A DNA stretch of 6,408 nucleotides from Methanomicrobiales archaeon (GCA_003160755.1 QEXZ01000091.1:1-6408), one strand, 5' to 3'. Shown: positions 1-5,059, numbered from the stretch's first letter. Notes: a model not told the origin generated them from the letters alone. Numbers and translations are program-made.

Positions 1-29
1 ACTCTTTCATTATAACATGGAATCGCGGC

Positions 30-57
30 AAGTGTTTTCATAACACTTTTTCTTTTT
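30..57 (+). terminator. Hairpin followed by T-tract, possible plus-strand terminator
   Basis: A 7-bp stem AAGTGTT (30-36) / AACACTT (42-48) with the 5-base loop TTCAT runs straight into a T-rich tract (47-57). On the plus strand this has the form of an intrinsic terminator. No plus-strand gene lies upstream within the window, so it could only serve a gene beyond the left edge. It could also be just part of the repeat that follows. Confidence 0.35.
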
Positions 58-93
58 TCCTAAAAAAGAAAACCTGTGCTAAAAGAAAAAAAG
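51..93 (+). repeat. Copy A of the hairpin + TGYGCTAA repeat
   Basis: The stem TCTTTTTT (51-58) / AAAAAAGA (62-69) is followed by CCTGTGCTAAAAGAAA (73-88). The 16 bases 75-90 are identical to 4794-4809 on the opposite strand, and a related motif lies at 4397-4412 on the minus strand. All three copies have an A/T-rich CTTTCTTT-like hairpin directly before the motif. It is likely a small dispersed intergenic repeat; function unknown. Confidence 0.55.
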
Positions 94-94
94 A
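62..94 (-). terminator. U-rich terminator candidate for the toxin-antitoxin operon
   Basis: Read on the minus strand, 94 down to 80 gives C-T7-C-T4, and 72 to 62 gives a second T-rich run. Archaeal RNA polymerases terminate at oligo-U tracts, and these are the first such tracts downstream of the PIN toxin stop at 206. The assignment is by position and composition only. The stretch 1-205 otherwise contains no gene that I can see. Confidence 0.35.
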
Positions 95-137
95 CTTGTT
101 TCTTTAGGCAAGGTTTCTTTTCCATTTCTCTTCGTTC

Positions 138-169
138 TTTGTCAGGATTACGACCGATACTTCTTTCAT
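138..169. repeat. Diverged 32-bp repeat, copy 1
   Basis: This 32-base segment matches 1276-1307 at 26 of 32 positions without gaps. Four of the six differences are transitions. Both copies lie 3' of a minus-strand gene (the PIN toxin here, the truncated regulator for the other) and both are preceded by a T-rich stretch. Its role is unknown. Confidence 0.5.
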
Positions 170-205
170 GTTACTACACCAATTTTGCGTTCTTGTAAAT
201 ATACA

Positions 206-742
206 TTATTTGTTCACTCCGTAATCCTCCTCTTTTACTTTGCTTCTCAGATAATCCTTATCTCTTATGCTAACCCTATCCAAGTGCTCAATTCTATCCA
301 TCAACGCTTCCAGTTCATCCTCAGTCTTTATCACTCCACCTCCTATGGCAAGTGAAAGTAAATCCTCTAAGTTATATATCTTTATCCCAAGGTCTCTTGA
401 TTTTTTGTTCACATGCCCATCATTTGAAAGCAATATAAAATCATCCCTATTTCTACAAATAGAAATGCATTCCTTCTCTCCGTATCCAAATTTCCCTATT
501 CTATTGATTTCTTCGTAATCCCTTACTTCTTCTTCATTTAAGGATGTTATTTCAATTTTATCTCCCAGCAGGCTGAAAATCGTTCCGACAAATCTATACC
601 CAAGCTCTTCTGCTTCCTTTAACTCTTCAAAGACTCTTGTTGGAATGAAAAAGTTTGAGTTCGGAAATAGCGTGAATATGACATCAAAACCGCTTATTTT
701 AGACAGGCAGCTTGCTATGTCTGTATCTAAGAGAACTTTCAT
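206..742 (-). CDS. PIN-domain toxin (putative ribonuclease) of a UPF0175/PIN module
   Basis: A 178-residue protein with the PIN nuclease layout. The strand-1 motif LLDTDIA carries Asp6. A second acidic position is Glu39 or Glu40 (RVFEELKEA). Glu89 lies in GYGEKE and Asp108 in LLSNDGH. These are the four acidic metal-ligand positions expected of PIN enzymes, so the active site looks intact. PIN toxins are typically Mg/Mn-dependent RNases that stop translation; the target here cannot be read from sequence. It is longer than a minimal PIN domain (about 130-150 residues), with a charged C-terminal tail (about 135-178). The C-terminus lacks the DELI..GFRIS motif of classical DUF3368 proteins. The ATG lies one base after the antitoxin stop, with GAGGT just upstream, so translation is probably coupled. 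Toxin assignment rests on fold motifs plus operon context. Confidence 0.85.
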   Translation of the reverse strand: MKVLLDTDIASCLSKISGFDVIFTLFPNSNFFIPTRVFEELKEAEELGYRFVGTIFSLLGDKIEITSLNEEEVRDYEEINRIGKFGYGEKECISICRNRDDFILLSNDGHVNKKSRDLGIKIYNLEDLLSLAIGGGVIKTEDELEALMDRIEHLDRVSIRDKDYLRSKVKEEDYGVNK

Positions 743-743
743 A

Positions 744-1055
744 TTACCTCTTCGCCTTCTTCAATTCTTCTGTTTTCCTTTTCAACTCATCCTCACCAGA
801 CCCTATCCATCTTGTTATCCCCTTCTGCGCTAGAATCTCTTTGAATTGAACGACGTTTACCCCAGCAATTTCCGATGCTCTTTCAATAGAGACTTCCCCT
901 TCTTTGTACAATTCAACCGCGGCAATCGTCTTCAAGTCCGATTTTACTTCGAAAAGTGTCCTGATTGCTTCACCATATAGTTCGGATTCATCTGGATATA
1001 CACCAGACCGAATTACTGCTTCAACCCTTTCTTTCATCATACTTTTCGCTTTCAT
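744..1055 (-). CDS. UPF0175-family antitoxin, partner of the adjacent PIN toxin
   Basis: A 103-residue protein. Residues about 41-80 match the UPF0175 pattern: AAVELYKEGEVSIERASEIA, then GVNVVQFKEILAQKGI, which has the form of a helix-turn-helix-like DNA-binding segment. The first 40 residues (VEAVIRSGVYPDESELYGEAIRTL) resemble the short ribbon-helix-helix-like module often seen ahead of this domain. The last 20 residues are highly charged (KRKTEELKKAKR), a plausible toxin-contacting tail. Family knowledge: UPF0175 proteins are commonly encoded directly upstream of DUF3368/PIN proteins and are regarded as antitoxins that also repress the operon. Gap to the toxin is 1 base. The start is supported by AGGTG seven bases upstream. 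Confidence 0.85.
   Translation of the reverse strand: MKAKSMMKERVEAVIRSGVYPDESELYGEAIRTLFEVKSDLKTIAAVELYKEGEVSIERASEIAGVNVVQFKEILAQKGITRWIGSGEDELKRKTEELKKAKR
746..750 (-). promoter_or_regulatory. Shine-Dalgarno site for the PIN toxin
   Basis: GAGGT on the minus strand, overlapping the antitoxin stop codon, with a 3-base spacer to the toxin ATG at 742. Placing the toxin's ribosome site inside the end of the antitoxin gene supports translational coupling and fixes the toxin start. Confidence 0.6.
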
Positions 1056-1062
1056 CTCTTTA

Positions 1063-1067
1063 CACCT
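1063..1067 (-). promoter_or_regulatory. Shine-Dalgarno site for the antitoxin
   Basis: AGGTG on the minus strand, 7 bases before the ATG at 1055. It matches the GGAGGTGAT anti-SD complement used by euryarchaea and decides the start. Confidence 0.6.
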
Positions 1068-1093
1068 ATCTTCACTTTATTACATTAGATGTC

Positions 1094-1104
1094 TATTTAT
1101 TTAG
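1094..1104 (-). promoter_or_regulatory. Possible TATA box of the toxin-antitoxin operon
   Basis: On the minus strand the sequence reads AAGGAACTAAATAAATA. A purine-rich BRE-like stretch is followed by an A/T-rich TATA-like box. Initiation about 25 bases downstream would fall near 1070-1075, leaving a leader of about 15-20 bases that includes the AGGTG. It is weak because the whole stretch is A/T-rich. Confidence 0.35.
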
Positions 1105-1141
1105 TTCCTTTTATTGTAGATAAAGTATAACTTCTACCTAT

Positions 1142-1250
1142 TTAGGACGCAGATTTATTTTAGCTTAACCGTGTTGATTCTTATCATTAAGCCCTTTCAG
1201 AGCTTGCGGGAATGTGGGCAGAGCCCACAAGCGTTAATCTGCGTCCCTAA
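1142..1250. other. Multi-stem inverted-repeat element (structured RNA or MITE-like)
   Basis: A closing stem pairs GGACGCAGATT (1145-1155) with AATCTGCGTCC (1236-1246), 11 perfect base pairs. It extends by TTA/TAA (1142-1144 / 1248-1250) across one bulged C. Inside are GCTTAA (1163-1168) / TTAAGC (1187-1192) and a GC-rich hairpin TGTGGGC (1213-1219), loop AGA, GCCCACA (1223-1229). An alternative AAGC/GCTT hairpin spans 1189-1205. The flanks CTATTTA (1138-1144) and CTAATTTA (1247-1254) resemble an imperfect target duplication. It lies in the 354-base gene-free gap 1056-1409, about 90 bases upstream of the antitoxin start. It could be a non-autonomous mobile element or a structured RNA; no known family is recognised. 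Confidence 0.6.
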
Positions 1251-1275
1251 TTTATTTTCTGTTTTCTTGTTTTCA

Positions 1276-1307
1276 TTTGTCGGGATTATGACTGATATTT
1301 GTGTCAT
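1276..1307. repeat. Diverged 32-bp repeat, copy 2
   Basis: Ungapped match to 138-169 at 26 of 32 positions (TTTGTCNGGATTAYGACYGA at the core). It sits between the inverted-repeat element and the 3' end of the truncated regulator. Confidence 0.5.
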
Positions 1308-1379
1308 CTTATCCATTTCCTTTCAACTTTTTTGGGGGTCTATGTTTTTGCAAAATACATCGCACGACGTATCGGAAAT

Positions 1380-1412
1380 AATTTCCGTTAAATTTCCGTT
1401 AAATTTCCGTTA
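1380..1412. repeat. Three tandem copies of an 11-bp unit
   Basis: AATTTCCGTTA is repeated perfectly three times (1380-1390, 1391-1401, 1402-1412). The last copy supplies the TAA stop of the truncated regulator on the minus strand. Directly beside it, GGAAAT-A-ATTTCC (1374-1386) forms a short palindrome. It is too short and too few in number for a CRISPR array; replication slippage or a protein-binding iteron are possible. Confidence 0.75.
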
Positions 1413-1886
1413 AACTGATAGTTCGTAGTATGTTAATTTCTTGCTTGTTCCTCTTTGAATTAATATCTTTTTATCGAGCAATGATTTTAAGTCGTTTCTT
1501 GCTGTTCTATCTGTTATTGAAAATAGTTCTGCATATTCTTTGCTTGTTATCTTCTTATGCTTTTTCATATAGTCTATTGCTTTTCTTTGCCGTTCATTTA
1601 ACCCTAAGGTATCCAAATACTCCTCATCCAGTTTTGATTTCCATAACGTAACAACTAAACTCGTTCCGGTAAATTCAAACTCTGGCTCTGGCAGCCCCCA
1701 ATCAGTACACCACTCTATGATCTTGTTTGTTCCTGTCCCAACCTCTTTGATATACTTGACCCAGAAGAATTGCTTTGCTATCGATGGATTTCTTGGTATG
1801 GACTCATGCACCCGCTTCAACGTCTCGACCGTCCAGCCTTCCGGCAACCTACCAGGATTCCAGAACTCCATCCGGTCATCAAATAT
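1410..1886 (-). pseudogene. C-terminal remnant of a RecG-like/AlbA-type ATP-binding transcriptional regulator
   Basis: The reading frame starts abruptly at the IS left end with I-F-D-D-R-M-E-F-W-N-P-G. That is the middle of the conserved DDRIE.WNPGGLPEG segment of the RecG-like C-terminal ATPase domain (HATPase_c_4 type). The rest of that domain follows: ESIPRNPSIAKQF, then EVGTGTNKIIEWCTDWGLPEP. After it comes a winged helix-turn-helix (LNERQRKAIDYMKKHKKITSKEYAELF, then DRTARNDLKSLLDKK). Members of this family are usually about 450-500 residues with an N-terminal AlbA_2/schlafen-like domain; here roughly the first 300 residues are gone. An internal ATG at 1871 could start a 153-residue product, but it has no evident ribosome site and would begin mid-domain. 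It is called a pseudogene truncated by the IS; a residual wHTH-containing peptide cannot be excluded. Confidence 0.8.
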
Positions 1887-1888
1887 CC

Positions 1889-1912
1889 GGTGATGTCCTA
1901 CAAAACGTGATC
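1889..1912 (+). repeat. Left terminal inverted repeat of the IS1-family element
   Basis: GGTGATGTCCTA followed by a non-matching six-base block and GTGATC. It pairs with 2950-2973 at 16 of 24 positions. An extra C just outside (1888 with 2974) also matches. Confidence 0.8.
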
Positions 1913-1920
1913 TTTATAAG
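1911..1920 (+). promoter_or_regulatory. TATA-like box for the transposase gene
   Basis: TCTTTATAAG lies about 25 bases upstream of the transposase ATG at 1944, just inside the left inverted repeat. That spacing would place initiation at or next to the start codon, giving a nearly leaderless message. There is no Shine-Dalgarno sequence before the ATG, which agrees. Confidence 0.5.
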
Positions 1921-1943
1921 CACACGATCTAATAACTTACTCC

Positions 1944-2964
1944 ATGACTGGAGCAAATTCAAAAGACCTGATATGTCTGAATCGGGATTGTCCGGACTAC
2001 CGAAAGAGAAACACTGGCAACATCATCAAGAAAGGCTTTAATGCTAAGGGCAACCAGATGTTCAAATGCAAGACCTGTGGTGTGAGATTCCCTGAGACAA
2101 AAGGCACGGTATTCTACAACAGACACCTCAAAGAAGATCAGATAATCTTGATATGCAAATTGCTAGTAGAGAAGAATGGAATAAGGGCTATTGAACGCAT
2201 AATGGGGATTCATCGCGACACGGTATCAAAGGTCGTAGAAGACCTGGCAAGACACGCAAGGGAAGTGACGGACTTTTTGATACGGAATGTTGGATTAACC
2301 AAGATCCAGGTAGACGAGATGTGGTCATTCGTAAAAAAAAAACAAAAGAACCTTGCCGAAGGAGATGGTGACGATGATAGACAGGGCGATTGCTGGATAT
2401 ACATAGCGAAGAAAACAGATACAAAGCTTCATTTAGCGCATAGCACTGGTAAAAGAGTACAAGCCACGGCAGATGAACCAATGAAAACGGTGAGAAAACG
2501 AGGAAAGATACCAACAAAGGATAAGAAGGCTACTTTCGCTAGTGACGGTAACCGTTCAGTACACCAGTGCCATCCTGGAGAACTTTGATGTGGAAGCGAT
2601 CAATTACGGACAACTCGTCAAAGAAAGGGAAGGGGGCAGAGTGGTTGGTAAGACCAGAACAATCATTTTCGGTGAGGTAGATGATGTGGACATAGATACG
2701 GTCTACATAGAGAGGTACAACCTAACGTTGAGGCACGGCATTTCGAGGCTGGTCAGGAAGAGCTTATGCTTCTCTAAGTGTAAGGAGATGTTGGACAAGT
2801 ATCAGTGCTATAACAACCTGATCAGGGCTAATTCAGCATTGACGATCAAAACGAAGAAAGGTGAGAAAAACATCCTGAGAACGCCATGCATAGCTGAAGG
2901 TATCACGAATCACATTTGGACATGGGTGGATTTGTTGATGTTCAAGACGGGTCACAAAACTTAG
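1944..2964 (+). pseudogene. IS1-family DDE transposase, disrupted by a +1 frameshift
   Basis: Removing one base near 2553 gives a continuous protein of about 339 residues. Order of parts: an N-terminal zinc finger (Cys11, Cys16, Cys42, Cys45), a helix-turn-helix (about 69-104, AIERIMGIHRDTVSKVVEDL), then the DDE core. The core shows Asp124 in VDEMWSFVKKK, Asp201 in ASDGN, and the Glu of VYIERYNLTLR, followed by the IS1 signature RLVRKSLCFSK. The C-terminus GITNHIWTWVDLLMF is typical of the family. Frame 1 (1944-2588) holds both Asp residues; the second frame (to 2964) holds the Glu. At 2550-2559 the family text SDGN-x-QYTSA is recovered only by skipping one C. All catalytic residues are present, so this is a recent lesion or a sequencing error rather than the -1 frameshifting known for bacterial IS1. 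Confidence 0.88.
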
Positions 2965-2973
2965 GACATTACC
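2950..2973 (-). repeat. Right terminal inverted repeat of the IS1-family element
   Basis: On the minus strand it begins GGTAATGTCCTA and continues to GTGACC, matching the left end at 16 of 24 positions. The transposase stop (2962-2964) lies inside it. Confidence 0.8.
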
Positions 2974-2992
2974 GAATAATGAATGTAGTTTT

Positions 2993-4396
2993 TTAGTAAA
3001 GATAGAAGTAGTAGTAATACACTGCTGCGCCGAGGATTATCACTGCGATGATAAGAATACCCGTTATGATCAATGTCCATGGTGTCTTTGGCGGCACAAC
3101 TGGTGTTGTAGGTGTTGTAGGTGTTGTAGGTGTTGTAGGTGTTGTAGGAGTGGTTTTTGTCGCTGATGAAGGTACCAATTCCACTCCTTTTTTCTCGCCT
3201 GTGATTGCAAAAATAGATAATCCCGGTGTGTCCGCAGAGAAGTAGAAATAATCTTCATCTTCTTTGATTTTCGTTGTTTCCAATTCTTCCCAACCAGTTG
3301 CGCTCGCATATCTGCACAGTTTTATCGTTTCAACACTAATGTTGTTAATAATAGTCCATGACTTGTTAACTCTGAAGCTCATACTTACGGAGTGGATGTT
3401 TTCGGGTTCGAGGGTAGTTAGAGTTTCGAAGTAGCTGTATACAGTTCCAGGTGAGTCAGGAATTTTTGCTGGCTTATCCATTGTTTTAAGTGATACTTTT
3501 GCATCTTTGGTCATGTTCTTCTGGTCAATTGAAACTTTGAGACCAAGCAATGTGAAGTTAAAGATTTTGGTGCCAGGAGTAGGAATGGTAATCTCTTCTG
3601 GAAGGGCAGTCTCTTTTGGAGGGAGAACAAAACTACCGCCGCCTCCACCGCCGCCGACATTTCTTCTTGGCGGTGTTGGTGTTAGTGTTGGTGTTGGTAT
3701 AATATGCACTATATTACTATCCACTCCATCTGCTACAAATACATAATCTCCAGCCGATGGATTTTCCACAAATTCACCAACGCTAACTGTGGCATTCGTT
3801 ATGTTATCCGGCAAACCTGTTAGGTTCAACCATCCTTTCAACGATGCTGTTGGTAACTTCAGGCCCGCCCGCTCCAGATGAGCTCCAAAAGGCGATTGGA
3901 TCGATGTTGTTTCGCCTTCAGCATAATTTACTACCATATCTATGAGTGTTGCCGTATCCCCCCCGATGCTAGCATACACATCCACCTTATCTGATGGGTT
4001 TGTCACATTTGCCGTGAAGTTAATATACCCATAATGGGGTGTGGGATTATCCCACCAGAGATCAACTTCTGCGATCTGCTCTCCACCGGAAGGCGTTTTT
4101 GCTTTGAATCCTGCAGGAATACTTATATTCAATGACGTAAAGTTTGTCGTATTCACCTGGATGGTATAAGCAGATGAGACACCCGCAGTATTATCCGCTG
4201 GCGTTATCACAAAATTGGAAATAGTAACCGCTGCGGCAAGTGGCATAAACGCTATCAGCGCAGAACTGACTATTACCGCTGCTATCGCTACGCTCCACGA
4301 TTTTTTACCGATTTTAATTTTCTCATTCGTTTCTTCTCTTTCCCTTCTCCTTCCCTTCTTCTTCATCCCCTTCTTTTCCCACGCCTTTTTATACAT
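2993..4396 (-). CDS. Secreted, membrane-anchored surface protein with PGF-pre-PGF type domain
   Basis: A 467-residue protein. A very basic N-region (KKKGRRRERE) precedes a signal-peptide core (about 33-51, SVAIAAVIVSSALIAF), with likely cleavage after Ala54-Ala-Ala56. A beta-rich ectodomain with many N-glycosylation sequons (NTTNFT, NISI, NFTANVT, NLTG, NATV) runs to about 230. A Thr-Pro linker and a run of Gly (about 247-254) lead to a PGF-pre-PGF type domain (about 260-403; FNFTLLGLKVSIDQKNMTKD, then SRRASATGWEEL-like LCRYASATGWEELETTKIKED and LSIFAITGEKK). A TTP-repeat stalk (about 414-431) and one C-terminal membrane segment (about 440-459) end in YYYYFYLY. No PGF tripeptide and no basic tail are visible. 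Met11 (4366) is an alternative start; neither start has a good Shine-Dalgarno. It is probably an S-layer-associated envelope protein; the ligand is unknown. Confidence 0.8.
   Translation of the reverse strand: MYKKAWEKKGMKKKGRRREREETNEKIKIGKKSWSVAIAAVIVSSALIAFMPLAAAVTISNFVITPADNTAGVSSAYTIQVNTTNFTSLNISIPAGFKAKTPSGGEQIAEVDLWWDNPTPHYGYINFTANVTNPSDKVDVYASIGGDTATLIDMVVNYAEGETTSIQSPFGAHLERAGLKLPTASLKGWLNLTGLPDNITNATVSVGEFVENPSAGDYVFVADGVDSNIVHIIPTPTLTPTPPRRNVGGGGGGGSFVLPPKETALPEEITIPTPGTKIFNFTLLGLKVSIDQKNMTKDAKVSLKTMDKPAKIPDSPGTVYSYFETLTTLEPENIHSVSMSFRVNKSWTIINNISVETIKLCRYASATGWEELETTKIKEDEDYFYFSADTPGLSIFAITGEKKGVELVPSSATKTTPTTPTTPTTPTTPTTPVVPPKTPWTLIITGILIIAVIILGAAVYYYYFYLY
3102..3155 (-). repeat. 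9-bp tandem repeat encoding the Thr-Thr-Pro stalk
   Basis: GGTGTTGTA is repeated five times without a mismatch (3102-3146), followed by one degenerate copy (3147-3155). On the minus strand each unit codes for Thr-Thr-Pro just before the C-terminal membrane segment. Unit length is a multiple of three, so slippage would change stalk length without breaking the frame. Confidence 0.85.
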
Positions 4397-4436
4397 CCTT
4401 TCTTAGCGCAGGTTCTTTCTTTAGAAAGAAAGTGCG
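4397..4436 (-). repeat. Copy C of the hairpin repeat, in the leader of the surface-protein gene
   Basis: A perfect stem CTTTCTTT (4415-4422) / AAAGAAAG (4425-4432) is extended by CGCA (4407-4410) / TGCG (4433-4436) across a 4-base bulge. On the minus strand it is followed by CCTGCGCTAAGAAAGG, which abuts the ATG at 4396. It fills the entire 40-base gap between the small membrane-protein stop and the surface-protein start. It could attenuate, process or stabilise the dicistronic message, or simply be a dispersed repeat. Confidence 0.65.
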
Positions 4437-4682
4437 TTATAACACCTCCAGCACTTTTACCGCCACGATACACAAAAATGAGAACAGGAGCGGATTAATT
4501 GCAACGGATGTAATCCTTCCGAGCAACATCGCTTTTTCATTTTCGCATGCACTTAGCAACTCCTTCGCTATAAGCAGCGCGATTAAAACAACCACTCCGA
4601 TAGCACCAAATACCGCCACCTGGCTCGCCGCCACGACCGTAGTGGTGGTTGTGGTGGTAGTCGTCGTTATCGTAGTCAGCAT
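4437..4682 (-). CDS. Small Thr-rich membrane protein, two predicted membrane segments
   Basis: An 81-residue protein of unrecognised family. The N-terminus is MLTTI followed by ten Thr, written with mixed ACN codons, so the Thr run is not a simple DNA repeat. Then VVAASQVAVFGAIGVVVLIA (about 16-41) forms a first membrane segment, a short loop with charged residues (KELLSACENEKAMLLGR) follows, and a second membrane segment covers about 60-80. The segment TTVVAA.SQVAVFGAI recurs in the partial gene at the right edge, so the protein belongs to a local paralogous family. It is the first gene after a strong BRE/TATA promoter and sits 40 bases upstream of the surface-protein gene. GGGGAT eight bases before the ATG supports the start. 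A role as partner or anchor for the surface protein is inference only. Confidence 0.72.
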   Translation of the reverse strand: MLTTITTTTTTTTTTVVAASQVAVFGAIGVVVLIALLIAKELLSACENEKAMLLGRITSVAINPLLFSFLCIVAVKVLEVL

Positions 4683-4690
4683 TTTTTAAT

Positions 4691-4696
4691 ATCCCC
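4691..4696 (-). promoter_or_regulatory. Ribosome binding site of the small Thr-rich protein gene
   Basis: GGGGAT on the minus strand, 8 bases before the ATG at 4682. It partly matches GGAGGTGAT. Confidence 0.5.
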
Positions 4697-4716
4697 TTTA
4701 TATTTTATGTGAAGGG

Positions 4717-4734
4717 TATATATAAGCTTTTCGG
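4717..4734 (-). promoter_or_regulatory. Archaeal BRE/TATA promoter of the small protein / surface protein operon
   Basis: On the minus strand CCGAAAAG (BRE-like, 4734-4727) is joined to CTTATATATA (TATA box, 4726-4717), close to the ideal archaeal core promoter. Initiation about 25 bases downstream of the box would fall near 4695-4700, giving a short leader carrying the GGGGAT. This is the clearest promoter in the window. Confidence 0.75.
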
Positions 4735-4756
4735 TAAATGGTTTCATACTATCTCG

Positions 4757-4790
4757 TTAACCACAGATTACACAGATTTTCGCGAGATTT
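4757..4790. repeat. Short direct repeat CACAGATTA / CACAGATTT
   Basis: Two adjacent 9-base units (4762-4770 and 4771-4779) follow TTAAC, giving TTAACCACAGATTACACAGATT. The word GCAGATT also occurs in the stems of the element at 1142-1250. Similar ACAGATT strings are common intergenic repeats in many prokaryotes (recollection, not checked). They lie upstream of the promoter at 4717-4734. Confidence 0.45.
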
Positions 4791-4793
4791 TCG

Positions 4794-4831
4794 TTTTTCT
4801 TTTAGCACAAACCTTTCTTTATAAAAGAAAG
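4794..4831 (-). repeat. Copy B of the hairpin + TGTGCTAA repeat
   Basis: A perfect 8-bp stem CTTTCTTT (4813-4820) / AAAGAAAG (4824-4831) with loop ATA. On the minus strand it is followed by TGTGCTAAAAGAAAAA (4809-4794), identical to 75-90 on the plus strand. Same arrangement as copies A and C. Confidence 0.6.
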
Positions 4832-4904
4832 CTTTACCAAAGAAACTTATGTTTTTAGTAAAGGTTTTTGCTTGCAAAAAAGTTTTTTTAAAAAAAGGAA
4901 AAGT
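4832..4904 (-). terminator. A/T-rich hairpin cluster, possible terminator of the upstream operon
   Basis: Within 73 bases there are CTTTAC (4832-4837) / GTAAAG (4858-4863), TTTTTGC (4865-4871) / GCAAAAA (4874-4880), and T7A7 (4883-4896). On the minus strand the transcript of the upstream operon would meet two U-rich tracts here, just after the PIN-toxin remnant. This fits termination before the next promoter at 4717-4734. The gap 4683-5059 also holds copy B of the hairpin repeat and the remnant gene. Confidence 0.4.
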
Positions 4905-5049
4905 GTCACTTAGACTTAATATCTTTTTATATTCCTTTTCACTGAGTCGAAAACCAACTGCTATGAGCTCATCAATCGTTTTTTAAAAGTCGATTTTGCC
5001 ATCCGCTGAAGCCAATAACAAAATGCGTTGAATTCGATACAACTTTCAT
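4905..5049 (-). pseudogene. Internally deleted, frameshifted remnant of a DUF3368-type PIN toxin
   Basis: Ten bases after the UPF0175 stop, an ATG with GAGG upstream opens MKVVSNSTHFVIGF, which resembles the start of DUF3368 PIN proteins (VVSNSSPLIAL). This frame stops at 4972. After a one-base shift in the A6 run near 4980-4985, the text becomes LLKTIDELIAVGFRLSEKEY then KKILSLSD, matching the DUF3368 C-terminal motif (LDELI..GFRIS..LY..IL). So both ends of the gene survive and about 100 central residues, including most metal-binding acids, are missing. The position right after a UPF0175 antitoxin is where the toxin belongs. The remnant was identified by motif memory, not a search; the C-terminal match is the stronger part. 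Confidence 0.65.
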
Positions 5050-5059
5050 CTATCCTCTG

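Larger units (their letters stand above)
1889..2973 (+). mobile_element. IS1-family insertion sequence, about 1085 bp
   Basis: The element is bounded by terminal inverted repeats that start GGTGATGTCCTA (1889-1900) and, on the other strand, GGTAATGTCCTA (2973-2962). Over 24 bases they match at 16 positions, including an inner GTGA block. The GGTGATG start is like that of canonical IS1. It contains one transposase gene, inactivated by a frameshift. The flanks AAATATCC (left) and GAATAATG (right) do not form the 8-9 bp duplication IS1 elements normally make, so either the insertion is old or the copy arose by rearrangement. The left end interrupts a regulator gene; the right end lies 19 bases before the stop of a surface-protein gene on the opposite strand. 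Confidence 0.9.

Noticed and set aside
1380..1412. Start of a CRISPR array
   Set aside because: Units are 11 bp, directly abutting, without spacers, and only three copies.
1171..1413. 80-residue plus-strand open frame
   Set aside because: It runs through the inverted-repeat element, the 32-bp repeat and the 11-bp tandem repeats, has no ribosome site, and no protein-like conservation is visible.
2333..2342. A10 run in the transposase gene as a programmed slippage site
   Set aside because: Frame 0 continues across it and already contains both upstream catalytic Asp residues; the actual break is about 210 bases downstream and needs a +1 shift, so the run explains nothing.
1881..2981. Target-site duplication of the IS1-family element
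   Set aside because: AAATATCC and GAATAATG share A/T content but not sequence; no 8-9 bp match exists at either choice of boundary.
3048..3245. Plus-strand open frame rich in Val-Gly
   Set aside because: It is the antisense of the Thr-Thr-Pro repeat region of the surface protein, which has a signal peptide, a recognisable domain and an anchor on the minus strand.
4432..4689. Plus-strand open frame opposite the small Thr-rich protein
   Set aside because: The minus-strand frame has a strong promoter and ribosome site, and a paralogue at the right edge conserved in the same frame.
4753..4904. Continuation of the toxin-remnant frame as a real C-terminal extension
   Set aside because: The frame stays open to about 4753 only because the hairpin-rich A/T DNA lacks stops; the DUF3368 motif ends near 4905 and what follows is low-complexity Lys/Phe-rich text.
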